Positions 56,789 to 63,022 of a stretch of DNA of 64,000 nucleotides are shown here, piece after piece. The stretch spans positions 124,001 to 188,000 of the forward strand of contig NZ_LGTE01000002.1 in the NCBI RefSeq assembly GCF_001263415.1. The letters run 5' to 3'. Origin of the DNA: Thermincola ferriacetica. GTDB lineage: Bacteria > Bacillota > Thermincolia > Thermincolales > Thermincolaceae. The position numbers and the translations under genes are program-made. Positions within the stretch are counted from its first letter, which is position 1, and each line of letters opens with the position of its first letter. Below the pieces are notes generated by a model. The model did no database searches. It saw nothing but the letters and a program-made list of their open reading frames with translations, and had not been told where the DNA came from.

Positions 56789-56815
56789 TTATAGCATAAT
56801 TATCCAGATATGCAA
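56789..56815 (-). promoter_or_regulatory. Promoter of lexA
   Basis: Minus strand: TTGCAT (56815-56810), 16 nt, TATAAT (56794-56789). The -35 box touches the SOS box at 56813. Confidence 0.6.
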
Positions 56816-56826
56816 ACATTAGTTCG
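56813..56826. promoter_or_regulatory. SOS box 1 (lexA side)
   Basis: Reads CGAACTAATGTTTG on the minus strand, a close match to the Gram-positive LexA site CGAACRNRYGTTYC, with both CGAAC and GTTY halves intact. Confidence 0.85.
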
Positions 56827-56856
56827 GTAATATCGCCAATTTTTTCTGAAAATGCA

Positions 56857-56886
56857 TTGACACAGAACACCAGTTCGTGGTAAACT
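56857..56886 (+). promoter_or_regulatory. Promoter of the yneA-like gene
   Basis: TTGACA (56857-56862), 18 nt, TAAACT (56881-56886). SOS box 2 fills the spacer. Confidence 0.6.
56863..56877. promoter_or_regulatory. SOS box 2
   Basis: GAAC-ACCA-GTTCG with both half-sites; minus strand CGAACTGGTGTTC. It lies between the -35 and -10 of the yneA-side promoter. Confidence 0.8.
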
Positions 56887-56897
56887 TTTTCTCAGAA

Positions 56898-56911
56898 CAA
56901 ACACTTGTTCG
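56898..56911. promoter_or_regulatory. SOS box 3
   Basis: Minus strand CGAACAAGTGTTTG. It lies just downstream of the predicted start point, 16 nt before the yneA-like coding sequence, where LexA would block elongation. Confidence 0.8.
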
Positions 56912-56926
56912 AGGAAAGGGGTAAGA

Positions 56927-57232
56927 ATGATGGTAAAAAAGGTAAAAAGATGGAAAATCAATAAAAAAGTATTTCTGCATAGAATTCTGACTTTAATACT
57001 CAGCGTTTTGATGGTATTAATTATAACCAATACTGTTATAGCCGCCAATTTGCTACCGGAGTATAAAGAAGTTACCATTAAGTCCGGTGATACTTTGTGG
57101 GATTTGGTAAAATCAGCCTATGGCAGTAATGTAAATATTGAAAAAGTCATTTATGAAATCCGTAAATTAAATCATAAAACTACTTCTGATATTTATCCCG
57201 GGGAAAAATTAAAAATCCCTTTAAATTTATAG
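56927..57232 (+). CDS. yneA: SOS-induced cell-division inhibitor, YneA-like (membrane anchor plus LysM)
   Basis: 101 residues: a basic N terminus, one membrane helix (about 18-42), and a LysM domain (YKEVTIKSGDTLWDLVKSAYGSNVNIEKVIYEIRKLNH...IYPGEKLKIPL, about 50-99). This is the architecture of YneA, which delays septation when DNA is damaged. The divergent arrangement with lexA and two SOS boxes over its promoter matches Bacillus and is the main support for the name, since sequence identity outside LysM is low. ATG 56930 is an equal alternative start. Confidence 0.85.
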   Translation: MMVKKVKRWKINKKVFLHRILTLILSVLMVLIITNTVIAANLLPEYKEVTIKSGDTLWDLVKSAYGSNVNIEKVIYEIRKLNHKTTSDIYPGEKLKIPLNL

Positions 57233-57283
57233 CATTTTTTACCTTAACCTCGAAGGATATTTCCGCCATTTGTCAAATAATAT

Positions 57284-57304
57284 ACAATATTAAGACAATA
57301 TTAA
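57284..57304. repeat. Two ACAATATTAA direct repeats before the PAS regulator
   Basis: Copies at 57284-57293 and 57295-57304, period 11 nt (one helical turn), 41 nt upstream of the regulator start. A possible autoregulatory binding site. Confidence 0.6.
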
Positions 57305-57344
57305 AATAAATACACCATAAAATATCCGAGGGGCTGAGGTAAAT

Positions 57345-58250
57345 TTGAGGAAGATTCGTATTGTAATCATTGGCGCAGGAAGAGAAGGCAGTTCTCTGTA
57401 CCATTGTTTTCGAATGAAGCCTAACGTGGAAATAGTAGGAATTGCTGACGTGACAAAACAGGGCCTTGGTTTAGACGAGGTACAAAAGGTCGGTGTTATA
57501 GTATCGCAAAACTTAAAGGATGTTGTTACACTTCCCAATATTGATGTCATCGTGGAAACTACAAAAGACCCTGTTATTAGGCGGGAAATTTACGAATTAA
57601 AAAGCGAAGATACCCAGATGATTGAAGCTAATGGCTTGGATCTTCTTATGACACTGGGCAATAAAAAAGAAAAAGCCGAAGCAGAATTACTGTCAGTGCT
57701 CAATTCTATTCAGGATGCTGTAGAAATTGCTAATAATGACGGCATTATTACATATGTTAATCCAACTTTTGAAAAAATAACGGGGATTCCAAGGGAAAAG
57801 AGAATTGGCGCCAACATTTTCGAAGTTTGCCCAGAAAGTCCGTTGGCCATAGCTTTAAAAACTCAACAACCTGTGCATGCGGAAAAAGAGTATATAATAA
57901 ACTACGGAAAAGAACTTATGTTTCACGCTTCACCAATAATGGTCAGGGATGAGCTACACGGTGCAGTTGCTGTTTTCAGGCCCCTGACTAACGTGATTAA
58001 ATTGATGGAAGAACTGCAAAAATCTACTTCGATAATCGAAAGTCTTTATGATAAGTTCAGCCAGCTTAATGGTTTGGCAGAACTAAATGTTTCTGATGTA
58101 ATGCCCATTGATAAAATGGAGCAGTTGCTCCTGCGGCAGGCCTTAACCAAATTTGGTTACTCTGTAGAAGGAAAGAAAAAAGCTGCAAAAGCCTTGAATA
58201 TCTCACTGGCAACGTTGTATAATAAACTTAAAAAGTACCAGATAAGTTAA
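57345..58250 (+). CDS. Regulator with Rossmann, PAS and Fis-type HTH domains (no AAA+ module)
   Basis: 301 residues. Residues 1-110 form an NAD(P)-type Rossmann domain (IRIVIIGAGREGSSLYHCF, then IADVTKQG, IDVIVETTKDP). Residues about 120-225 are a PAS domain (LNSIQDAVEIANNDGIITYVNPTFEKITGIPREKRIG). Residues about 258-301 are a Fis-like helix-turn-helix (LLLRQALTKFGYSVEGKKKAAKALNISLATLYNKLKKY). Sigma-54 activators of Firmicutes often have PAS-AAA-Fis, but here the AAA+ domain is missing and a Rossmann sensor is added. It may sense a redox cofactor or metabolite and control the fumarase-malic enzyme genes that follow. TTG at 57345 is behind GAGGTAAAT. Confidence 0.82.
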   Translation: MRKIRIVIIGAGREGSSLYHCFRMKPNVEIVGIADVTKQGLGLDEVQKVGVIVSQNLKDVVTLPNIDVIVETTKDPVIRREIYELKSEDTQMIEANGLDLLMTLGNKKEKAEAELLSVLNSIQDAVEIANNDGIITYVNPTFEKITGIPREKRIGANIFEVCPESPLAIALKTQQPVHAEKEYIINYGKELMFHASPIMVRDELHGAVAVFRPLTNVIKLMEELQKSTSIIESLYDKFSQLNGLAELNVSDVMPIDKMEQLLLRQALTKFGYSVEGKKKAAKALNISLATLYNKLKKYQIS

Positions 58251-58275
58251 AGGGGTTTTCGACCCCCTTTTTTTC
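58249..58275 (+). terminator. Terminator between the regulator and fumarase genes
   Basis: GGGGT / ACCCC (58252-58256 and 58262-58266, extended by A-T pairs), loop TTTCG, then seven T. The fumarase ribosome site begins only 12 nt after the T-run, so no separate promoter fits in between and conditional read-through is likely. Confidence 0.75.
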
Positions 58276-58282
58276 TTAATGT

Positions 58283-59140
58283 TTGCAGGGGGTGTTTGCG
58301 ATAAGGTACATAGAGACTGATACGATAACCAATGTAGTTGCCAAGCTTTGTATTGAGGCTAACTATTACCTGCCCGAGGATGTACTGCAGGCCATTCAAA
58401 CTTTTAAAGAAAAAGAGATTTCCGAAATAGGCCGGGATATTCTGGCCCAACTTATTCAAAATCAGGAAATCGCCCGGGCCCAAAAAGTCCCTATTTGTCA
58501 GGATACGGGCATGGCAGTGGTTTTTGTAGAATTGGGACAAGATGTGCACATCAATGGAGACCTTTACCAGGCCCTAAATGACGGCGTGGCTAAAGGTTAT
58601 AAGGAAGGCTATCTTAGAAAATCCATAGTAGCAGACCCTTTTTTACGTGCAAACACGGGCTCTAACACTCCTGCCGTTATTCATATAAAATTGGTACCTG
58701 GAGATAAGTTGAAAATAACTGTTGCGCCAAAAGGTGGCGGAAGCGAAAATATGAGTGCAGTAAAAATGCTGAAACCTGCCGATGGCATGGAAGGAGTCGA
58801 GGACTTCATTTTAAAAACGGTTGAAGAAGCAGGTCCCAATCCTTGTCCGCCAATAGTTATAGGCGTTGGTATAGGCGGAACTATGGAAAAGGCCGCCTTG
58901 CTGGCAAAGGAAGCGCTGCTCAGGCCGCTGGGGTCAAGAAGTCCCCATCAGCATATTGCTGCAATGGAAGAAAGGCTGTTAGAGAAAATTAACAAACTCG
59001 GCATAGGGCCACAAGGTTTTGGTGGTAGTGTCACTGCGCTGGGCGTTAACATAGAAGTGTTTCCTTGCCATATAGCCAGTCTGCCCGTAGCGGTTAATAT
59101 CAACTGCCATGTCAGCCGCCATATGTCAGCGGAAATTTAA
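58283..59140 (+). CDS. Fumarate hydratase alpha subunit (class I, Fe-S)
   Basis: Up to 285 residues. Conserved: NVVAKLCIEANYYLPEDV, QNQEIARAQKVPICQDTGMAVVFVELGQDV, RANTGSNTPAVIHI, PKGGGSENMSA and IGVGIGGTMEKAALLAKEALLR. Cys in PICQDTG and NPCPPIVIG and one further Cys bind the [4Fe-4S] cluster. With the beta subunit it hydrates fumarate to malate. The start is uncertain: TTG 58283 and GTG 58292 lack spaced ribosome sites, while AGGGGG (58287-58292) would fit an ATA codon at 58301, which gives exactly the family N terminus (Ile/Met-Arg-Tyr-Ile). Confidence 0.93.
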   Translation: MQGVFAIRYIETDTITNVVAKLCIEANYYLPEDVLQAIQTFKEKEISEIGRDILAQLIQNQEIARAQKVPICQDTGMAVVFVELGQDVHINGDLYQALNDGVAKGYKEGYLRKSIVADPFLRANTGSNTPAVIHIKLVPGDKLKITVAPKGGGSENMSAVKMLKPADGMEGVEDFILKTVEEAGPNPCPPIVIGVGIGGTMEKAALLAKEALLRPLGSRSPHQHIAAMEERLLEKINKLGIGPQGFGGSVTALGVNIEVFPCHIASLPVAVNINCHVSRHMSAEI

Positions 59141-59166
59141 CTTTATATATGTGAGGGTAAGTGAAA

Positions 59167-59736
59167 ATGGGAACTATCTATTTGTCAACTCCTTTGACTA
59201 CGGAAAAAGTGGAAAAACTTAGAGCCGGCGACAGGGTATACATATCCGGTACAATTATTACCGGTCGTGACGCAGCCCATAAACGACTTATTGAAACCAT
59301 CCAATCCGGCTCTGAGCTGCCCATTAACCTGGCGTCTCAGATAATTTATTACGTTGGACCCACACCGGCCAGACCGGGCGAGGTTATTGGGTCTGCCGGG
59401 CCCACCACCAGCGGGCGTATGGACCCGTATACACCTATACTGCTGGAGAAGGGCCTTAAGGGAATGATTGGTAAAGGCAGCCGAAGCAAAGAAGTTAAAG
59501 ATGCCATCAGAAAGTACAAGGCCGTTTACTTTGCCTCTATCGGTGGAGCAGCAGCCCTGGCTGCCCAGCAAATAAAAAATGCGCGGGTTTTATTATATCC
59601 CGAGCTAGGACCGGAAGCTATCTATGAATTTGAAGTGGAAGACTTTCCGGTAATTGTTGTCAACGATTGCTATGGAGGCGACTTGTATATAGACGGTATA
59701 AAAAAATATCACAGGATACTGAATGCAGATATTTAA
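59167..59736 (+). CDS. Fumarate hydratase beta subunit (class I, Fe-S)
   Basis: 189 residues. Typical stretches: LRAGDRVYISGTIITGRDAAHKRLIE, YYVGPTPARPGEVIGSAGPTTSGRMDPYTPILLEKGLKGMIGKG, YFASIGGAAALAAQQIKNA and FEVEDFPVIVVNDCYGGDLY. It completes the two-subunit class I fumarase. ATG at 59167 has GAGGGT 8 nt before it; a GTG at 59161 is too close. The malic enzyme gene follows immediately. Confidence 0.95.
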   Translation: MGTIYLSTPLTTEKVEKLRAGDRVYISGTIITGRDAAHKRLIETIQSGSELPINLASQIIYYVGPTPARPGEVIGSAGPTTSGRMDPYTPILLEKGLKGMIGKGSRSKEVKDAIRKYKAVYFASIGGAAALAAQQIKNARVLLYPELGPEAIYEFEVEDFPVIVVNDCYGGDLYIDGIKKYHRILNADI

Positions 59737-59754
59737 GTGGAGGTGCAGTTCAAC

Positions 59755-60999
59755 TTGTCATCAATAAGAGAAGAAGCTTTAGCCTTGCATAAAAACCATG
59801 CCGGTAAAGTGGAGGTTATATCTAAGGTTGCTGTGGATAATGCCAGAATGCTTAGTTTGGCTTACACACCAGGTGTAGCCGAACCTTGCAAGGAAATTGC
59901 CCAAAATCCCGATAATGTGTATACATATACTGCCAAGGGAAATTTGGTAGCCGTTGTAACTGACGGAACGGCTGTACTTGGTTTAGGCGATATCGGGCCT
60001 CAAGCGGCTTTGCCAGTTATGGAGGGCAAGGCAGTGTTGTTCAAAAGTTTTGCCGGAGTAGATGCATTCCCTATTTGTGTTGATAGCAAAGACCCGGAAG
60101 AAATTATTAGGGTTGTTAAATGTCTTGCTCCAACCTTTGGCGGTATTAACCTGGAAGACATTTCTGCTCCCAGGTGCTTTGAAATTGAGAAAAGGTTGAA
60201 AGAGGAGTTGGATATTCCCGTCTTTCATGACGACCAGCATGGAACCGCTATTGTTGTTCTGGCGGGCTTGATTAATGCCCTGAAACTCATTAAAAAACCT
60301 TTGGATGAAATAAAACTTGTTGTAAACGGTAGCGGTTCCGCAGGTATTGCCATTACAAAATTATTGATGGATGCAGGTTTGAGAAACGTAATAATGTGCG
60401 ATATTGAAGGTGTAATTCATAAAGATGCCGATTGGCTCAATACTGCCCAAAGGGAAATGGCGCAAGTTACTAATTTGCAAGGTCTTAAGGGGACTTTAGC
60501 CGATGCTTTGCGCGGAGCAGATGTGTTTATTGGCGTATCTGCTGCCGGCGTATTGAAAAAGGAAATGGTATGTACCATGAATGACAAACCTATTGTCTTT
60601 GCTATGGCTAATCCGGTACCCGAAATACTTCCTGATGAAGCAAGGGAAGCCGGCGCGTATATAGTGGCTACAGGTAGATCCGACTTTCCGAACCAAATTA
60701 ACAACGTGCTTGCTTTTCCAGGCATTTTCCGCGGAGCCCTGGACGTCAGGGCAAAAGAAATCAGTAACAAAATGAAACTGGCTGCCGCATTTGCTATAGC
60801 CGAGTTAATAGATGAAGCCGATTTAAGGCCCGATTACATAATCCCGGAACCTTTCGATTTACGGGTAGCGCCTGCTGTAGCCGGAGCCGTAGCCAAAGCT
60901 GCCCTTGAAGAAGGTATTGCCAGGGAAGAAGTAGAACCTGACGAAATTATCCAAAAGACAAAAGCGCTGGTAGCAAAAGCCAACCGTTTAAACCGTTAG
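59755..60999 (+). CDS. NAD(P)-dependent malic enzyme
   Basis: 414 residues of the short bacterial malic enzyme type. Motifs: LAYTPGVAEPCKEIA (about 42-56), VTDGTAVLGLGDIGPQAALPVMEGKA, NLEDISAPRCFEIE, PVFHDDQHGTAIVVLAGLINAL (metal and substrate site) and VVNGSGSAGIAITKLL (Rossmann loop). It decarboxylates malate to pyruvate, or the reverse with CO2. With the fumarase upstream it links fumarate to pyruvate. TTG at 59755 follows GGAGGTG by 9 nt and gives the family start Ser-Ile-Arg-Glu-Glu-Ala. Confidence 0.95.
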   Translation: MSSIREEALALHKNHAGKVEVISKVAVDNARMLSLAYTPGVAEPCKEIAQNPDNVYTYTAKGNLVAVVTDGTAVLGLGDIGPQAALPVMEGKAVLFKSFAGVDAFPICVDSKDPEEIIRVVKCLAPTFGGINLEDISAPRCFEIEKRLKEELDIPVFHDDQHGTAIVVLAGLINALKLIKKPLDEIKLVVNGSGSAGIAITKLLMDAGLRNVIMCDIEGVIHKDADWLNTAQREMAQVTNLQGLKGTLADALRGADVFIGVSAAGVLKKEMVCTMNDKPIVFAMANPVPEILPDEAREAGAYIVATGRSDFPNQINNVLAFPGIFRGALDVRAKEISNKMKLAAAFAIAELIDEADLRPDYIIPEPFDLRVAPAVAGAVAKAALEEGIAREEVEPDEIIQKTKALVAKANRLNR

Positions 61000-61166
61000 C
61001 GAACCGGTCGGTATAGTTTTTTAGCTTTTTAAGGCACATTTAATGCAGTAATGTTTAAACCAGTATAGAATAAGAGTAAAAAAAATGTAAAGCGCGAATT
61101 CCTGCAGTATCATCCTGGCATCGTTCGGTGCAATATATAAAACCTGCAAAGGTGGGTGCGATTAAT

Positions 61167-61433
61167 ATGACAAAGATCCAGGGCCGGAAAAAAAACAAAT
61201 ATTGTATGTTGGAAGACGACAAAGTTTGTGATAATTGCTTGGAATGCAATACGTGCGACCTTGACCCTGGGAAAATATGTGATAACTGCGCTAAATGTAT
61301 TGATACTGATATTGATTATAAAGTAATTGAAATTGATGATATTATTATCGAAAAAGATTTAAAAAGAAAACTAGCTATCGTTGATAAGAAAAAAACAGAG
61401 AAAAATAAAAACCACGGACAAAACGAAACATAA
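61167..61433 (+). CDS. Small cysteine-rich protein
   Basis: 88 residues. Eight Cys lie between about 14 and 46 after a Lys-rich start: single C, then CDNCLECNTC, then CDNCAKC, arranged as CxxCxxCxxC and CxxCxxC around a Leu-Asp-Pro-Gly turn. The tail is acidic and then Lys-rich. It could bind zinc or an Fe-S cluster. No family recognised by name. ATG at 61167 follows AGGTGGGTG; a terminator follows 9 nt after the stop. Confidence 0.7.
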   Translation: MTKIQGRKKNKYCMLEDDKVCDNCLECNTCDLDPGKICDNCAKCIDTDIDYKVIEIDDIIIEKDLKRKLAIVDKKKTEKNKNHGQNET

Positions 61434-61444
61434 TTTAATGTTTT

Positions 61445-61469
61445 GCTTCTCGTGAGAGAAGCCATTTTT
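61445..61469 (+). terminator. Intrinsic terminator after the Cys-rich gene
   Basis: GCTTCTC (61445-61451) / GAGAAGC (61456-61462), loop GTGA, then CATTTTT. Confidence 0.85.
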
Positions 61470-61531
61470 GTATCATTTTTTTATATATTGATAACTTCCT
61501 ATAATAATAATTATGTTAACTAACAAAAAAT

Positions 61532-62071
61532 TTAGTAAGGTTGTTTCGTCAAAATATTAATTACTTCGTTGATATCGCCATTCACCGGTAAAATAAAATC
61601 CCCTCGCTGGAATTTGCGCTGAGCATTCTGAGCCTGAACTGCTTGGCGAAAGGCTTCTTTATCAGCTATAACACCGGCACTAAGCAGCAAATCTGCTATC
61701 TTGTCTGAACCGAAACCATCGGGGATATGGACCCTCGCTGTTTTCATGGCGGGCCGCGGCATATTCGGCTGTTGTTTCACTATTTCTTGGTCATAGGAAG
61801 CATATGTTTCTGGCTGGGCCTCCTCATTTTTATCTTTATTGGCCCGTTTTGCATCATTACCCGATTCTTTGGTCGGGTTTTTCCGGATATATTCCGCCAA
61901 TACCCGCTCATGCTGTTCTTTGGTAATCATGCCCAGTTTTTGGGCCTGTTCAATAACTTCTTTATTGGAAAGTTGCTGATTCGGCTGAAAAAAGCCCACC
62001 AAAACAGCGCTTAATATAAAACCTATACCTATGCCCAGAACGGTATCCGTCTTCAGCCATTTAAATACCAT
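61532..62071 (-). CDS. Membrane-anchored protein related to the MltG/YceG N-terminal region
   Basis: 179 residues: membrane helix (about 10-28), a charged linker, and a C-terminal domain with HIPDGFGSDKIADLLLSAGVIADKEAFRQAVQAQNAQRKFQRGDFILPVNGDINEVINIL (about 114-174), the LysM-like region that precedes the catalytic domain in the endolytic transglycosylase MltG. The catalytic domain (with its YPxxG-type Glu motif) is absent. The ATG overlaps the upstream gene by 11 nt. It is the last of four minus-strand genes headed by fapA. Confidence 0.75.
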   Translation of the reverse strand: MVFKWLKTDTVLGIGIGFILSAVLVGFFQPNQQLSNKEVIEQAQKLGMITKEQHERVLAEYIRKNPTKESGNDAKRANKDKNEEAQPETYASYDQEIVKQQPNMPRPAMKTARVHIPDGFGSDKIADLLLSAGVIADKEAFRQAVQAQNAQRKFQRGDFILPVNGDINEVINILTKQPY

Positions 62072-62636
62072 TTATTTCTTCCCCTTTGTTTTTCAGTTCC
62101 AGTATCAAAGCTACTTCTCCTTTCCCGATGGACATTTGTTTGGCTATCTGATCTACTGTATATCCCATTTCCGCCAGAGAATACACCGCTTGGTGCTTGG
62201 CCGGAACAGCCTGGGGCAACTTTTCCTGTGGATATTCTGAAGAGGAATCCTTTGTTACTGCCGGTTTTTGTACAACTTCTTTTTTGGCCAACTGCAGCTT
62301 AATATCCCGTTCCTTTTCTTTTGACCGAGTCTCATACAGGCTGATAATTTTCCCGGTTTTGTTTTCCTCTTCGGCGCGCGTACATTGGTCAGGGTTAATA
62401 ACCGGCATGTTTTGTACTGTGACCTGGGCTTCTTTTATCTTTTCGCTGATCGTTTCTACCACCTGCTCGGAAACACCTATCAGTTCTTTCATTAGACTCC
62501 CTACATCTTCTTTGGCCTGAACAATTTCTGCCTTTATTTTTTGTAAGTCCTTAATTTCCTGCTCATTGAACCGGCGCCTAGACCAAAAACTGCCTATTAC
62601 TAAAATCAAGCCAATTAACAAAAGTAAATCCGACAA
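62061..62636 (-). CDS. DUF6115-like membrane protein with C-terminal HTH
   Basis: 191 residues: one membrane helix (about 3-18), a long coiled-coil (about 22-75), a variable linker, and a C-terminal helix-turn-helix-like segment (AVYSLAEMGYTVDQIAKQMSIGKGEVALILELKNK, about 148-182). This layout of anchor, coil and HTH is found next to fapA in motile Firmicutes. The TTG start at 62636 is behind GGGGAGA on the minus strand. Confidence 0.75.
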   Translation of the reverse strand: MSDLLLLIGLILVIGSFWSRRRFNEQEIKDLQKIKAEIVQAKEDVGSLMKELIGVSEQVVETISEKIKEAQVTVQNMPVINPDQCTRAEEENKTGKIISLYETRSKEKERDIKLQLAKKEVVQKPAVTKDSSSEYPQEKLPQAVPAKHQAVYSLAEMGYTVDQIAKQMSIGKGEVALILELKNKGEEINGI

Positions 62637-62657
62637 TCTAAATCTCCCCTCATGGAA

Positions 62658-62981
62658 TTAAACTTTTATGTCTAATAGGTTGCCTTTATTAGGTTCTTTG
62701 AAATCCTGCGGAGAATCTTCTTCTTGTGCATTATACCTTTGTTTCTTGCCATCTCCGGACTGCTGCCGATATTTTTCCTTTTCATTCTCTTTCTTTATCT
62801 TGCCACCTTCTGATTTGGGGGAATTGGTCACCTGTTTCTGCTGTAATTCAGCCTGCTTCTGGAGTTGAGCCGCAAACTGCTGTTGTTGAAATTCCTCATG
62901 CTGGTTTTGAATCTGGTGGCTTTTGGCTACTTCGTCTATCTTGGGTATCAACACTTGCATATCCACTGGACGCAACGACAT
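62658..62981 (-). CDS. Gln-rich coiled-coil protein of the fapA cluster
   Basis: 107 residues. A conserved N terminus (SLRPVDMQVLIPKIDEVAK) is followed by a Gln/Glu/Lys-rich coil (about 25-80). No membrane segment. Such short proteins are found between fapA and the DUF6115 gene in related genomes; the role is unknown. ATG at 62981 is chosen since AGGTGG precedes it on the minus strand, removing an extension to 63005. Confidence 0.7.
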   Translation of the reverse strand: MSLRPVDMQVLIPKIDEVAKSHQIQNQHEEFQQQQFAAQLQKQAELQQKQVTNSPKSEGGKIKKENEKEKYRQQSGDGKKQRYNAQEEDSPQDFKEPNKGNLLDIKV

Positions 62982-63022
62982 ACCCAACCACCACCTTTTT
63001 ACCACTTACTTTTATCTAACTT

